From contig CAILNT010000007.1 in the NCBI GenBank assembly GCA_903835655.1, forward strand, positions 62,001 through 126,000: 64,000 nucleotides of DNA, written 5' to 3'. Of the stretch, positions 51,556 through 61,325 are shown piece after piece. Positions within the stretch are counted from its first letter, which is position 1, and each line of letters opens with the position of its first letter. The notes below the pieces were generated by a model. The model was not told where the DNA came from. It did not search any database and worked only from the letters and a program-made list of their open reading frames with translations. Made by a program: the position numbers and the translations under genes. The stretch comes from an uncultured Pseudomonadota bacterium (GTDB lineage Bacteria > Pseudomonadota > Gammaproteobacteria > Burkholderiales > Thiobacillaceae).

Positions 51556-51867
51556 GTGAAAATTGACAGCGCGCTCCACTATGCCACCAGCGTCCAGTCC
51601 AAGACCGTGAAGTCGAAGTCGTCCCGAAACGGGAGCAGGGCTACGACTACCACGGTGCTAGGCGACAATGTCGAGCTGACAGGCACTTCCTCGCGCATGA
51701 GTGAACTGGAAGCGCAGCTGGCCGACCTGCCCACCACAGATGCTGGCAAGGTGGAGGTCATTCGCCAGGCCATCGCCGACGGCACCTTCAAAGTGGACGA
51801 GGAAGCTGTGGCCGACGCCCTGGTGCAAGAGACCGTGGAACAACTGCGGCACAAGCAGAACCGATGA
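51556..51867 (+). CDS. flgM: Anti-sigma-28 factor FlgM
   Basis: 103 residues from GTG 51556, which has GAGGAGG 7-8 bp upstream; earlier in-frame codons lie inside the sigma-28 promoter. The C-terminal half matches FlgM: VELTGTSSRMSELEAQLADL and VEVIRQAIADGTFKVDEEAV. It holds FliA inactive until the hook is complete and it is exported. Confidence 0.93.
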   Translation: MKIDSALHYATSVQSKTVKSKSSRNGSRATTTTVLGDNVELTGTSSRMSELEAQLADLPTTDAGKVEVIRQAIADGTFKVDEEAVADALVQETVEQLRHKQNR

Positions 51868-52310
51868 ACCCCATGACACAACTCGACGCCCTGGCATGCG
51901 AACTGGGCGCCTTCATCGACCTGCTGGAGCAGGAGTCCGCGGCACTGGCGGGCAATCAGGCCGATAACCTGGCCCCTCTGATCCAACAGCGGGAATGTGC
52001 GAATCTGCGCCTTACACGCCTCTGGCAGGCACTGGCTCTCGACATGGGCCTGGCCACGAACGCCAGTCTGACGGCTCTGCGCGAGCGCTGCCAGCCCATG
52101 GCCCCAGAGCACTGGCAACGTATAGAAGAGAAAACGCGCCACGCCGACTGGATGAACCGCCTCAATAGCCGCCTCATCGACGAACAACTAGTGCGCACCC
52201 AACTCGCCATTCAGGTACTGCGTAACGCCGCGGGTGGACGCACACTCTACGGGGCCGATGGACGCGTAAGTGAATCTCTCAACCATAACCGGAGCATAGA
52301 TAGCGCATGA
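51864..52310 (+). CDS. flgN: Flagellar export chaperone FlgN
   Basis: 148 residues, all helical, with the FlgN pattern: LGAFIDLLEQESAALAGNQA near the N-terminus and LNSRLIDEQLVRTQLAIQVL in the C-terminal helix. It overlaps flgM by 4 bp (ATGA). The usual clients are FlgK and FlgL. Confidence 0.88.
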   Translation: MNPMTQLDALACELGAFIDLLEQESAALAGNQADNLAPLIQQRECANLRLTRLWQALALDMGLATNASLTALRERCQPMAPEHWQRIEEKTRHADWMNRLNSRLIDEQLVRTQLAIQVLRNAAGGRTLYGADGRVSESLNHNRSIDSA

Positions 52311-52516
52311 ACACCCTCACACTTACCGTTACCGGCATGAGCTGCATGGGCTGTGTAAATTCCGTCAAGAGCCTGGTGGGCGCCCTCCCCTGCATTGTCG
52401 ATTGCAACGTGGATCTGGCGTCGGGCCGGGTGGAGGTGACGCATGACCCCGTCCTGGCGGCACCGGATGCGATACGCTCGGTCATCAACGATGCCGGCTA
52501 CCGGGTGAACCCCTGA
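52307..52516 (+). CDS. copZ: Heavy-metal-associated (CopZ-like) protein
   Basis: 69 residues, a single HMA domain with the GMSCMGC metal-binding motif (M-x-C-x2-C) near residue 10 and VTHDPVLAAPDAIRSVINDA in the second half. It would bind Cu(I) in the cytoplasm. It overlaps flgN by 4 bp (ATGA), so it is translationally coupled to a flagellar chaperone, an unusual place for a copper chaperone; no copper ATPase is adjacent. Confidence 0.9.
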   Translation: MNTLTLTVTGMSCMGCVNSVKSLVGALPCIVDCNVDLASGRVEVTHDPVLAAPDAIRSVINDAGYRVNP

Positions 52517-52586
52517 GTGGCACGATTGCTCCGGACATGCATCGTCGTTATCCTCGCACCCGCTCAACCATCTGGACGTAGCCGAA

Positions 52587-53999
52587 ATGTCACTGTATCC
52601 CGTCATCCTCTCCGGTGGCTCCGGCACCCGCTTGTGGCCCTTGTCCCGCGCCGCGTTGCCCAAGCAACTTCTGCCCCTGGCCGGCGAGAACACCATGTTG
52701 CAGGAAACCGTGCTGCGACTGGCCGGCCTGCAGGATGCGGGTGCCCCCCTGATCGTGTGCAACAACAATCATCGTTTTCTGATCGCGGAGCAGATGCGCG
52801 ACATCGGTGTGGCCCCTCTGGGTATTTTTCTCGAACCCGTCGGGCGCAACACCGCGCCAGCAGCGGCCGTCGCCGCCATGCACCTGCTCAAGCAAGACGC
52901 CACCGCGGTCATGCTGCTGCTCCCCGCCGACCACCTGATACGCGACGTACCCGCATTCCACGCCGCCATCGCCGAAGGGATGAAGGCCGTGGCCGACGGC
53001 CGCCTGGCGACCTTCGGCATCGTCCCGGACGCCCCGGAAACCGGATATGGCTACATCCAGCGGGGCGCCGCCCTCGCCTGCGGCAGCGCGCACCAGGTGG
53101 CGCGCTTCGTGGAGAAACCGAGCATCGAGAACGCCCGGCTATTCCTGGCCTCGGGCGACTACCTCTGGAACAGCGGCATGTTCCTGTTCTCCTGCAGGCA
53201 ATTCCTGGACGAACTCGGCGAGTATCGCCCCGACATCCTCTCCGCCTGCGAGCAGGCCCTGGACCAAGGCCAGCACGACCTGGACTTCTGCCGCCTGGAC
53301 AACGCCTTCGCCGCCTGCCCTTCCGACTCCATCGACTACGCGCTGATGGAGCGCACCCGGCACGCGGCCGTGGTTCCGACCGACATCGGCTGGAACGACA
53401 TCGGCGCCTGGTCCGCACTCTGGGATGTGGGTGAGAAGGACGCGCAGGGCAACCTCAAACGCGGCGACGTCTTCCTCGAGGGTGTGAGCGACTCGCTAGT
53501 GCGCGCGGAATCACGCATGGTGGCCGCCATCGGCGTATCCAACCTGCTCATCGTGGAAACGGCGGACGCCGTGCTGGTTGCCGACAAGTCCCACGCCCAG
53601 GATGTAAAAAAAGTCGTGGACTATCTGAAAGCATCCGGCCGTAGCGAACACGAATTCCATACCCGCGTATTCCGCCCCTGGGGTTGGTACGAAGGCATCG
53701 ACATGGGCGACCGCTTCCAGGTAAAGCGCATCTTGGTCAAGCCAGGTGAAAAGCTCTCCCTCCAGATGCACCACCATCGCGCGGAGCACTGGATCGTTGT
53801 CTCCGGCACCGCCCGCGTGACCCGCGACGGCGTCGAAGAATTGCTCTGTGAGAACGAATCCACCTATATCCCGCTGGGCACCACCCACCGCCTGGAAAAC
53901 CCGGGCCGCATACCCCTGCAACTGATCGAAGTGCAATCCGGCTCCTATCTGGGCGAAGATGACATCGTGCGCTTCGAGGACATCTACCAGAGGGGTTGA
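52587..53999 (+). CDS. manC: Mannose-1-phosphate guanylyltransferase / mannose-6-phosphate isomerase
   Basis: 470 residues, the length of bifunctional type II enzymes (ManC/AlgA/XanB). The N-terminal nucleotidyltransferase has PVILSGGSGTRLWPLSRAAL, FLEPVGRNTAPA and VARFVEKPS; the C-terminal cupin has FRPWGWYEGID, KRILVKPGEKLSLQMHHHRA and EHWIVVSGTARV. It makes GDP-mannose for surface polysaccharides. It could supply the glycosyltransferases of the accessory region. Confidence 0.96.
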   Translation: MSLYPVILSGGSGTRLWPLSRAALPKQLLPLAGENTMLQETVLRLAGLQDAGAPLIVCNNNHRFLIAEQMRDIGVAPLGIFLEPVGRNTAPAAAVAAMHLLKQDATAVMLLLPADHLIRDVPAFHAAIAEGMKAVADGRLATFGIVPDAPETGYGYIQRGAALACGSAHQVARFVEKPSIENARLFLASGDYLWNSGMFLFSCRQFLDELGEYRPDILSACEQALDQGQHDLDFCRLDNAFAACPSDSIDYALMERTRHAAVVPTDIGWNDIGAWSALWDVGEKDAQGNLKRGDVFLEGVSDSLVRAESRMVAAIGVSNLLIVETADAVLVADKSHAQDVKKVVDYLKASGRSEHEFHTRVFRPWGWYEGIDMGDRFQVKRILVKPGEKLSLQMHHHRAEHWIVVSGTARVTRDGVEELLCENESTYIPLGTTHRLENPGRIPLQLIEVQSGSYLGEDDIVRFEDIYQRG

Positions 54000-54154
54000 T
54001 GAGTAAACGCGCCGCCAGCCCGCCACGCCGTCCCCGCGATCCGCTTGCACGCGCGTCTCGCATGGATTTCAAGCCGGCGTTGAAATTACGCTGGCGTGAG
54101 AGGCGGGTGGAAGTCGCGCCACTGCCCGACCCGGAATCGAAGCCTAAGGACTGA
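53999..54154 (+). CDS. Possible 51-residue basic protein coupled to manC
   Basis: ATG 53999 overlaps the manC TGA by one base and reads 51 codons to TGA at 54154: MSKRAASPPRRPRDP at the start, DFKPALKLRWRERRVEV in the middle and an acidic end. Very Arg/Pro-rich, no family recognised. The last 11 bp overlap the end of the convergent radical SAM gene. Coupling to manC is the main support; it may be spurious in GC-rich DNA. Confidence 0.4.
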   Translation: MSKRAASPPRRPRDPLARASRMDFKPALKLRWRERRVEVAPLPDPESKPKD

Positions 54155-54992
54155 CCCTGACCGCCAACCCCAGAGTCTCAACTCTCCGCGCCAGGTCACG
54201 CAACCAATCGTCAGACAGCGCGCCAAGGCGCGCCTCCTGGGCCTGCAATGAAGGCCGCGCCAGTCCGTAGAGCAGCACGCCTTGCAACGGCACAGCTTCC
54301 CGCACAGCGCGCGCGAGCAGTCCCTGCCAGGCATCCACCTCGGCAGCCGATGGTGCCGCGCCGTCCAGCGCGAACATGCAGGTCTGCATCCAGGTCGGAC
54401 ACAGGCTGGACGCGATTTTGAGTCGCTGGTAATGCTGCTCGGGATCGCATTCCGTGGCGTTCACCAGGCGCAGCCCCGCGCGCGTGGCACGATCGAACTT
54501 GAACCAGACTTCTCCCGCGCACTCGGCCATCGCCCGCAAACCCTCCCGGACGTAGGCACGGCCTAGCAGGCTGCCATTGGTAATCAGCCGCAGCCTGATG
54601 CCAGCCCATGGGTTGAGTTCGTTCAACACCCGGGCAATCAAGGCTACGACGGCGGGAAATTCAGGCGCAGAGGTCGGCTCACCGTTACCTGATAGGGCGA
54701 TATCCGAGAGCCGCCGCATGCCCTCGGGGACCTGATCGGCAAGGAAATCACCGTGCAGAATCGCGCCCAACATCTGCCGCAATTCCACTTCCAGCAAGGC
54801 CAGGTCGATCGCCGGTGGACCGCCGCGCTTCAAGTTCGGAACCTGGCAATAGATGCAGCCCCAGTTGCAGGCGTTGTTGGGATTCAGGTTTACACCCAGG
54901 GAAACCCCACCAGAGCGCCGCGAGACCACTGGATAAACGTAGGTGAGGCCAGCGACATCGCGATCGTGGTTACGTGTGGACAGCAAAGTCAT
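54144..54992 (-). CDS. Radical SAM protein
   Basis: 282 residues from ATG 54992. The cluster motif is CNWGCIYCQVP (C-x3-C-x2-C), preceded by GGVSLGVNLNPNN; LSGNGEPTSAPEF and RLITNGSLL are further radical SAM hallmarks. It resembles the standalone radical SAM proteins often annotated without function. The frame extends upstream over the mutY start, but conserved sequence begins only after 54992. It is divergent from mutY, with 25 bp between starts. Confidence 0.88.
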   Translation of the reverse strand: MTLLSTRNHDRDVAGLTYVYPVVSRRSGGVSLGVNLNPNNACNWGCIYCQVPNLKRGGPPAIDLALLEVELRQMLGAILHGDFLADQVPEGMRRLSDIALSGNGEPTSAPEFPAVVALIARVLNELNPWAGIRLRLITNGSLLGRAYVREGLRAMAECAGEVWFKFDRATRAGLRLVNATECDPEQHYQRLKIASSLCPTWMQTCMFALDGAAPSAAEVDAWQGLLARAVREAVPLQGVLLYGLARPSLQAQEARLGALSDDWLRDLARRVETLGLAVRVSP

Positions 54993-55017
54993 GAGTGAAT
55001 TCTGGCACACTTCATGC

Positions 55018-56067
55018 ATGCAATCCGAACTGCTACACGACTTTGCGCCTCGCCTCATCGCCTGGCAGCGAGACCATGGGCGAGACTCACTCCCCTGGCA
55101 CGGCACGCAAGACGCCTACCGCATCTGGCTGTCGGAAATCATGTTGCAGCAAACACGGGTGGAAACCGTGATTGACTATTACCTACGTTTTCTCGCACGC
55201 TTTCCCGACGTAACCACCCTGGCGCGCGCGCCCGAGGAGGCGGTCATGGCGCACTGGGCCGGCCTGGGCTACTACAGCCGAGCGCGCAACCTGCATGCGG
55301 CGGCCCGGCAGATCGTGGACACACAGGCCGGGTGCTTTCCGACGACCTTCGACGGCCTCCTCCAATTACCCGGTGTTGGCCGCTCCACCGCCGCCGCGAT
55401 CGCCGCGTTCGCCTATCGGCTACCCGGCGCCATCCTCGACGGCAACGTCAAACGAGTACTCGCTCGCGTGTTCGCCATCGACGGCTGGCCGGGAGAAAAG
55501 CGAGTGGAGGCTGGTCTTTGGAACCTGGCCGAAACGCTATTGCCGGACGCCGCTGGTATCCGTGCCTACACACAAGGGCTGATGGACCTGGGCGCGACGC
55601 TTTGTACCCGTGCCCGCCCACGCTGCCCCGCATGTCCTTTCGGCGACACCTGCCTGGCCAGGAAACTGGGCCGACAGAGCGAACTCCCGCGCCCGCGGCC
55701 CAAGAAAACCCTGGCGAAAAAGAGCACCGCCATGTTGATCCTGCTGCATGGCGACGAAATTCTGCTGGAAAAACGCCCGGCCCCCGGAATCTGGGGGGGG
55801 CTGTGGAGCCTACCGGAATTTCCCATCGATGCGGATCCGGCCCATGCCGCCGCGGTCCTGGGATATCACGCTAATGAAGTCCGCAAGAGGCCCGCGTTCG
55901 AGCACGGCTTCACCCACTTCCAACTGCATATCCAGCCCTGGCTGCTTCTGGTGGAGCGCCCACTCGTCGCCGCTGAAGCCGTGCACCTCTGGCTGCCTCT
56001 TGCGGACAGCGAGCGCGCGGCACTGCCCGCGCCGGTCAAGCGTATCGTCAGGTCCCTGTCGGAGTAA
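55018..56067 (+). CDS. mutY: Adenine DNA glycosylase MutY
   Basis: 349 residues from ATG 55018. Helix-hairpin-helix LPGVGRSTAAAIAAFAY with the catalytic Asp in ILDGNVKRVL, N-terminal EIMLQQTRVETVI, and the [4Fe-4S] loop C-x6-C-x2-C-x5-C (CTRARPRCPACPFGDTC). A C-terminal NUDIX-like domain (LLEKRPAPGIWGGLWSLPEF) recognises 8-oxoG opposite A. It removes adenine mispaired with 8-oxoguanine. Confidence 0.97.
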   Translation: MQSELLHDFAPRLIAWQRDHGRDSLPWHGTQDAYRIWLSEIMLQQTRVETVIDYYLRFLARFPDVTTLARAPEEAVMAHWAGLGYYSRARNLHAAARQIVDTQAGCFPTTFDGLLQLPGVGRSTAAAIAAFAYRLPGAILDGNVKRVLARVFAIDGWPGEKRVEAGLWNLAETLLPDAAGIRAYTQGLMDLGATLCTRARPRCPACPFGDTCLARKLGRQSELPRPRPKKTLAKKSTAMLILLHGDEILLEKRPAPGIWGGLWSLPEFPIDADPAHAAAVLGYHANEVRKRPAFEHGFTHFQLHIQPWLLLVERPLVAAEAVHLWLPLADSERAALPAPVKRIVRSLSE

Positions 56068-56068
56068 A

Positions 56069-56096
56069 AAAAACGCCGACCCGGGTCGGCGTTTTT
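56069..56096. terminator. Bidirectional Rho-independent terminator
   Basis: AAAAACGCCGACC and GGTCGGCGTTTTT arms are almost perfectly symmetrical with A- and T-runs on both sides. It serves mutY on the plus strand and the ribosomal operon on the minus strand. Confidence 0.95.
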
Positions 56097-56111
56097 GCGT
56101 GGCCGAGCAGC

Positions 56112-56492
56112 TTATTCGGCGACGGCAACTTCTTCCGCGCGGTCGACCATTTCGATCAGCGCCATGGGCGCATTGTCGCCCTGGCGAAAACCGAACTTGA
56201 GTATACGCAGGTAGCCACCGGGACGAGCCAGGAAGCGGGGGCCCAGATCATCGAACAACTTGACGACCATGTCACGGTCGCGGAGTCGATCGAATGCCAG
56301 GCGACGATTCGCCAGGCTGGGTTTCTTACCCAGGGTAATGAGGGGTTCAACAACCTTACGCAGCTCCTTGGCCTTGGGCAGCGTGGTCTTGATCACCTCA
56401 TGCTTGAGCAGGGCATTGGAGAGATTGCGCAACAGAGCCGCGCGGTGGCTGCTGGTGCGGTTCAGTTTGCGATGTGCGAGACGGTGGCGCAT
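56112..56492 (-). CDS. rplQ: 50S ribosomal protein L17
   Basis: 126 residues: [40 protein letters not shown] and [20 protein letters not shown]. Last gene of the operon, 15 bp from the terminator. Confidence 0.99.
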   Translation of the reverse strand: MRHRLAHRKLNRTSSHRAALLRNLSNALLKHEVIKTTLPKAKELRKVVEPLITLGKKPSLANRRLAFDRLRDRDMVVKLFDDLGPRFLARPGGYLRILKFGFRQGDNAPMALIEMVDRAEEVAVAE

Positions 56493-56512
56493 AGTGTTTT
56501 ACCTAATAGAGA

Positions 56513-57505
56513 TCAGGGTTTCTCAAGGCCGTGAGGCGGCCAGTTCTCAAGCCTCATGCCGAGAGTGAGCCCACGGGCAGCCAGTACGTCCTTGATCTCA
56601 TTCAAGGATTTGCGGCCCAAATTGGGGGTCTTGAGGAGTTCTGTTTCGCTGCGTTGAATCAGGTCACCGATGTAATAGATGTTCTCGGCCTTGAGACAAT
56701 TGGCGGAACGCACGGTGAGTTCGAGTTCATCGACAGGACGCAACAGGATAGGATCGATCGTCGGTGAGGAAGGTCCTTTCGCACCGACTTCAGCGATGGT
56801 GGCAACCCCCTTGAGATCGGCGAAGGAAGCCAGCTGTTCTATCAGCAGGCGTGCAGAGTAACGCACCGCTTCCGCCGGCTCGATCACGCCATTGGTCTCG
56901 ATCTCGATGATGAGCTTGTCCAGGTCGGTGCGCTGTTCCACGCGTGCCGACTCGACGCTGAAGCTGACCTTCTTCACAGGACTATAGAGCGCGTCCACCA
57001 TGATCACGCCAACCGGGCGAGATTCGTCGGAAAGGATGCGCGTGCTGGCAGGCACGTAACCGCGCCCACCCTCGACCTTGATCTCCATCTCCAGGTTGCC
57101 ACCCTTGTTGAGGTGGGCAATCACATGATCCGGATTCAATATCTCGACATCGTGGCCAGCCTGGATATCTTTGGCGGTAACGACGCCTTCGCCGGATTTG
57201 TTGATGGTGAGCAAAGCCTCGTCACGGCTGTTGAGCTTGACGGCCAGACCCTTCAAATTCAGCAGGATGTCGACGACGTCTTCCTGCACCCCTTCGATCA
57301 CGGAGTACTCGTGTACAACACCCGCGATGCGCACCTCGGTGGGCGCATAACCGCGCATGGAGGACAGCAGGATGCGACGCAGGGCATTTCCCAGCGTGTG
57401 GCCATACCCGCGCTCGAATGGCTCGAGCGTGATACGAGCCTGGCGGGGGGAGATGCTGTTGACCTCAACGATGCGCGGTTGCAGCAAATCACCGGTGTTA
57501 GACAT
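56513..57505 (-). CDS. rpoA: RNA polymerase alpha subunit
   Basis: 330 residues. The N-terminal domain has [20 protein letters not shown] and [20 protein letters not shown]; the C-terminal domain has [20 protein letters not shown] with [13 protein letters not shown]. The usual length is about 325-330. Confidence 0.99.
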   Translation of the reverse strand: MSNTGDLLQPRIVEVNSISPRQARITLEPFERGYGHTLGNALRRILLSSMRGYAPTEVRIAGVVHEYSVIEGVQEDVVDILLNLKGLAVKLNSRDEALLTINKSGEGVVTAKDIQAGHDVEILNPDHVIAHLNKGGNLEMEIKVEGGRGYVPASTRILSDESRPVGVIMVDALYSPVKKVSFSVESARVEQRTDLDKLIIEIETNGVIEPAEAVRYSARLLIEQLASFADLKGVATIAEVGAKGPSSPTIDPILLRPVDELELTVRSANCLKAENIYYIGDLIQRSETELLKTPNLGRKSLNEIKDVLAARGLTLGMRLENWPPHGLEKP

Positions 57506-57533
57506 ATTTCGCTTCCTTCAGAGAACCAGGCAA

Positions 57534-58160
57534 TTACTTGGAATAAAGTTCAATCACCAAGTGCTCATTGATCGTGGGAGGCAGTTCTGCGCGCAGCGGC
57601 ATCGCCTTGTACGTGCCCTTGAGTGCCTTGGCATCCACTTCCACCCATTCGGGGAAGCCACGGCTCGCCGCGGCTTCAGCGGCAGCCTTGATGCGAAGCT
57701 GGTTCTTCGCCTTTGCGGTCACCTCGACCACATCCCCCGGCTTGACTTGATATGAAGGGATATTGACGCGCCGGCCGTTGACCAAAATGGCGTTGTGGCG
57801 GACCGCCTGGCGAGACTCGGTGCGTGAAGCACCAAAACCCATGCGATAGGTTACGGTGTCCAAACGCGATTCGAGCATCTGCAACAGGTTCTCGCCGGTC
57901 ACACCCTTGCGCCGATCGGCGGCAAAGTAGGTCAGACGGAACTGGTGCTCCAGCACGCCATAGATACGACGTATCTTCTGCTTTTCGCGCAGCTGGCCGC
58001 CGTAGTCCGAGACGCGCATGTTCTTGGCGCCGTGCTGGCCTGGCGCCTGGTTGCGGCGCTCGATGGCGCATTTATCACTGAAACATTTTTCGCCCTTGAT
58101 AAAGAGCTTCTCGCCTTCACGGCGACACTGACGGCATTTGGGATCGAGGTTGCGGGCCAC
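57534..58160 (-). CDS. rpsD: 30S ribosomal protein S4
   Basis: 208 residues with the S4 domain ([37 protein letters not shown]). The N-terminus keeps three cysteines (CRQC and KCFSDKC), suggesting the zinc-binding type. Primary 16S binder and translational regulator of the alpha operon. Confidence 0.99.
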   Translation of the reverse strand: MARNLDPKCRQCRREGEKLFIKGEKCFSDKCAIERRNQAPGQHGAKNMRVSDYGGQLREKQKIRRIYGVLEHQFRLTYFAADRRKGVTGENLLQMLESRLDTVTYRMGFGASRTESRQAVRHNAILVNGRRVNIPSYQVKPGDVVEVTAKAKNQLRIKAAAEAAASRGFPEWVEVDAKALKGTYKAMPLRAELPPTINEHLVIELYSK

Positions 58161-58174
58161 TTATGCTCTCCTGC

Positions 58175-58567
58175 TTAGATACGGCGTTTCTTGGGCGGAC
58201 GGCAGCCGTTATGCGGCATGGGCGTCACGTCGGAGATGCTGGTGATCTTGTAACCAAGGCCATTCAGCGCACGCACCGTGGAATCACGACCCGGGCCGGG
58301 GCCCTTGATGCGCACTTCCAGATTCTTCAGACCGAACTCCAACGCCATCTTGCCAGCGTTTTCCGCGGCCACCTGGGCGGCAAAGGGCGTGCTCTTGCGT
58401 GAGCCCTTGAAACCCGCGCCACCTGCGGTCGCCCAGGCAAGTGCATTGCCCTGACGGTCCGTGATGGTCACGATGGTGTTGTTGAAGGATGCGTGAATGT
58501 GCGCGATACCTTCAGCGACATTCTTCTTAACTTTCTTGCGCGCACGCGCTGCACTAGCCTTGGCCAT
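58175..58567 (-). CDS. rpsK: 30S ribosomal protein S11
   Basis: 130 residues: [36 protein letters not shown] and the C-terminal [19 protein letters not shown]. Standard length and ending. Confidence 0.99.
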   Translation of the reverse strand: MAKASAARARKKVKKNVAEGIAHIHASFNNTIVTITDRQGNALAWATAGGAGFKGSRKSTPFAAQVAAENAGKMALEFGLKNLEVRIKGPGPGRDSTVRALNGLGYKITSISDVTPMPHNGCRPPKKRRI

Positions 58568-58579
58568 GTCGTCTACCTG

Positions 58580-58942
58580 TTACTTCTTGTTCTGCATCTG
58601 CTTGCGGGGGCCCTTACGGGTACGGGCATTGGTCCGGGTACGCTGGCCGCGCATCGGCAGACCCTTGCGGTGGCGAACGCCACGATAACAACCCAGATCC
58701 ATCAGGCGTTTGATGTTCATGGTGATTTCGCGACGCAGGTCGCCTTCTACCGTGAACTTGGCTACGCCGTCGCGGAGCTTCTCGATGTCCGCATCGGTCA
58801 GATCCTTGATCTTCTGGGCAGGATTCACTCCTGCGCCAACGCAGATGAGACGCGCGCGCGTGCGGCCGACTCCGTAGACCGACGTGAGCGCGATCTCGGC
58901 GTGTTTATGATTTGGGATATTTACCCCAGCGATACGGGCCAT
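58580..58942 (-). CDS. rpsM: 30S ribosomal protein S13
   Basis: 120 residues: [40 protein letters not shown] and a basic C-terminus. Standard length. Confidence 0.99.
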   Translation of the reverse strand: MARIAGVNIPNHKHAEIALTSVYGVGRTRARLICVGAGVNPAQKIKDLTDADIEKLRDGVAKFTVEGDLRREITMNIKRLMDLGCYRGVRHRKGLPMRGQRTRTNARTRKGPRKQMQNKK

Positions 58943-59009
58943 CTACTAACCCCCAACAAACTAAAACGGAAAATTATAATGAACCAGCCCGCCTATTGGC
59001 AAGCTGAAA

Positions 59010-59123
59010 TCAGCCTTGACGCTGCTTGTGGCGGGCTTCGCTGCAAATTACGCGAACCACACCCTTGCGACGTACGATCTTGCACTTACGACAAATCTTC
59101 TTTACAGAGGCTTGAACACGCAT
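59010..59123 (-). CDS. rpmJ: 50S ribosomal protein L36
   Basis: 37 residues from ATG 59123: [17 protein letters not shown] then [20 protein letters not shown]. The zinc ribbon C11-x2-C14-x12-C27-x4-H32 is intact. It follows the decayed infA by 22 bp and precedes rpsM. Confidence 0.97.
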   Translation of the reverse strand: MRVQASVKKICRKCKIVRRKGVVRVICSEARHKQRQG

Positions 59124-59145
59124 GTCCGGCTCCTTTATCTAACAT

Positions 59146-59351
59146 TCATTTCGCACGGTAGACGATACGGGCACCCGACTGGTCGTTGAGTGTGAGTTCA
59201 TCCGTGTTTTTCTCACCGCGGGCATGCACACAACGCAGCCCCGCGGAGACAACCCAAGTACTACAAGCCCGTTTTCCAGCTTGATGCGTTACGTCGCATT
59301 CGGCAGGTTCCCACTATCTCACCCGTGTCGGCATGGCATCGATCTTGCCAC
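59146..59351 (-). pseudogene. infA: Decayed infA (translation initiation factor IF-1)
   Basis: Minus-strand sequence between secY and rpmJ, where betaproteobacteria carry infA. One frame reads NLPNAT, stop, RIKLENGLVVLG, matching IF-1 NLPNATFRVKLENGHVVLG at all but three positions. A second frame reads DELTLNDQSGARIVYRAK followed by a stop, matching the IF-1 C-terminus. Between them about 50 bp replace the 63 expected for ISGKMRMHYIRILPGDK, and the start region is also ruined (GTGGCAAGATCGATG at the expected place). Total length 206 bp against 219 for intact infA. Multiple lesions rule out a single sequencing error. A functional infA must exist elsewhere. Confidence 0.9.
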
Positions 59352-59354
59352 GCC

Positions 59355-60680
59355 TCATCTGGCGATAAAATTACCACCCTTGAAGTTGGCCTTCTTGAGC
59401 AGGGACTCGTACTGGTGAGTCATGACATAGGCCTGAACCTGAGCCATGAAGTCCATAGTCACCACCACGATAATCAACAGAGAAGTGCCACCGAAGTAGA
59501 AAGGCACGTTCCAGTTGACGATCAGGAACTCCGGCAGCAGACACACCAGAGTGATGTAAGCCGCACCCACCAGAGTCAATCGTGTCATCACCTTGTCGAT
59601 AAAGCGCGCCGTCTGCTCACCCGGACGGTAGCCGGGGATGAACGCGCCGCTTTTCTTCAGGTTGTCGGCAGTTTCACGCGGGTTGAACACCAGTGCCGTG
59701 TAGAAAAAGCAGAAAAAAATGATCGCCGTGGCATAGAGCATGACATAAATCGGTTGGCCAGGCGCCAGCGCCGATCCCACGTCCTTAAGCCAGGTGAAGC
59801 CATCACGACTTCCGAACCAGCCAGCGATCGTGGCGGGGAACAGGATGATGCTGGAGGCGAAGATGGGGGGAATCACACCCGCCATGTTCAGCTTCAGCGG
59901 CAGATGCGAACTCTGTCCACCGTATACCTTGTTACCCACCTGTCGCTTGGCATAGTTCACCAGAATTTTGCGCTGGCCACGTTCGACGAACACGACGAGC
60001 GCGGTCACCAGCAGCACGGCGACGAACAGCACCAGTACCAGAGGTATGGAGAATGCACCGGTGCGCGTCAACTCCAGCGTGCCACCGATGGCGCGTGGCA
60101 GGCCGGCGGCGATACCGGCAAAGATGATGATGGAAATACCATTGCCCAGCCCTCGCTCGGTGATCTGCTCGCCCAGCCACATCAGGAACATCGTCCCGGC
60201 GACCAGGGTGATCATGGTGGTCAGGCGGAACATGATGCCGACGTCGAGCACCAGTCCGGGCTGACTCTCCAGCGCAATCGCAATACCCATGGCCTGAAAG
60301 GTGGCCAGTAGTACCGTACCGTACCGCGTATATTGGGTGATCTTGCGACGCCCTGCCTCGCCTTCCTTCTTTAGCGCCTCCAACTGCGGAGATACCACCG
60401 TCATTAGCTGGATGATGATGGACGCCGAGATATACGGCATGATGCCCAGCGCGAACACCGTGAAGCGCGAGAGCGCACCGCCGGAGAACATGTTGAACAT
60501 ACCGAGTATGCCGCCCTGCTGGCTCTTGAAGAGGTGCTCTAGCGTGGCCGGATCGATACCGGGAACGGGGATATGTGCCCCGATGCGGTAGACGATCAAC
60601 GCCCCCAGCAGGAACCAGAGGCGAGCCTTGAGGTCGCCCATCTTGCCGGACATCTGGAGTAGGTTGGCAGAACCGGCCAA
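59355..60680 (-). CDS. secY: Preprotein translocase subunit SecY
   Basis: 441 residues from TTG 60680 (AAGGA 7 bp upstream); the frame is open to 60791 but that part overlaps rplO. Ten helices; [40 protein letters not shown] and [19 protein letters not shown] are standard. It forms the Sec channel. A TTG start fits the spacing to rplO (13 bp). Confidence 0.97.
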   Translation of the reverse strand: MAGSANLLQMSGKMGDLKARLWFLLGALIVYRIGAHIPVPGIDPATLEHLFKSQQGGILGMFNMFSGGALSRFTVFALGIMPYISASIIIQLMTVVSPQLEALKKEGEAGRRKITQYTRYGTVLLATFQAMGIAIALESQPGLVLDVGIMFRLTTMITLVAGTMFLMWLGEQITERGLGNGISIIIFAGIAAGLPRAIGGTLELTRTGAFSIPLVLVLFVAVLLVTALVVFVERGQRKILVNYAKRQVGNKVYGGQSSHLPLKLNMAGVIPPIFASSIILFPATIAGWFGSRDGFTWLKDVGSALAPGQPIYVMLYATAIIFFCFFYTALVFNPRETADNLKKSGAFIPGYRPGEQTARFIDKVMTRLTLVGAAYITLVCLLPEFLIVNWNVPFYFGGTSLLIIVVVTMDFMAQVQAYVMTHQYESLLKKANFKGGNFIAR

Positions 60681-60693
60681 GATGATTTCCTTA

Positions 60694-61131
60694 TCAGGCT
60701 TCAGCGATGCTGCCACCGGCAGCCTCGATGGCTGCGCGGGCGCCCTTGGTCGCACTGATACCGACGAGCTTGATGCCCTTGTCGATTTCACCCGCCAGAA
60801 TGACCTTGGCGCTGCGAGTCAGGTGAGGAACCAGGCCGGCTTGCTTCAGGACGAGCATGTCTATGCTGTCGACGGGCAATCCAGCCAAGTCACCAAGACG
60901 AACCTCGGCCTTGAACGCACGGTCCAGGGACACGAAGCCGCGCTTGGGCAAACGCCTCGCGAGTGGCATCTGGCCGCCTTCGAAACCCACCTTGTGGAAA
61001 CCACCGGCGCGCGATTTCTGGCCCTTGTGGCCGCGACCACCCGTCTTGCCCAGGCCCGAACCGATACCGCGGCCAGGACGCTTGCTGTAATGGGTGCTGC
61101 CCTCTTGGGGCTTGATAGTGTTGAGCTTCAT
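60694..61131 (-). CDS. rplO: 50S ribosomal protein L15
   Basis: 145 residues from ATG 61131, overlapping the rpmD stop by one base. [20 protein letters not shown] and [18 protein letters not shown] are diagnostic. Confidence 0.99.
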   Translation of the reverse strand: MKLNTIKPQEGSTHYSKRPGRGIGSGLGKTGGRGHKGQKSRAGGFHKVGFEGGQMPLARRLPKRGFVSLDRAFKAEVRLGDLAGLPVDSIDMLVLKQAGLVPHLTRSAKVILAGEIDKGIKLVGISATKGARAAIEAAGGSIAEA

Positions 61132-61322
61132 CACGCAACCTCGAATTTCACCAGGTAGTTGACCCGGTTGATCATGCCGCGTACGGCCGGGGTATCTTCC
61201 AGAATCACGCTCTGGTGCATACGCTTGAGTCCAAGGCCCTGGACGCTGGCGCGATGGGACTGTATGGTGCCGATCGGACTTCTGACCAGCGTCACCTTGA
61301 TCTTACCTTTGGCCTCGCTCAT
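61131..61322 (-). CDS. rpmD: 50S ribosomal protein L30
   Basis: 63 residues: [20 protein letters not shown] and [20 protein letters not shown]. Standard bacterial short form, coupled to rplO. Confidence 0.98.
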   Translation of the reverse strand: MSEAKGKIKVTLVRSPIGTIQSHRASVQGLGLKRMHQSVILEDTPAVRGMINRVNYLVKFEVA

Positions 61323-61325
61323 GGC

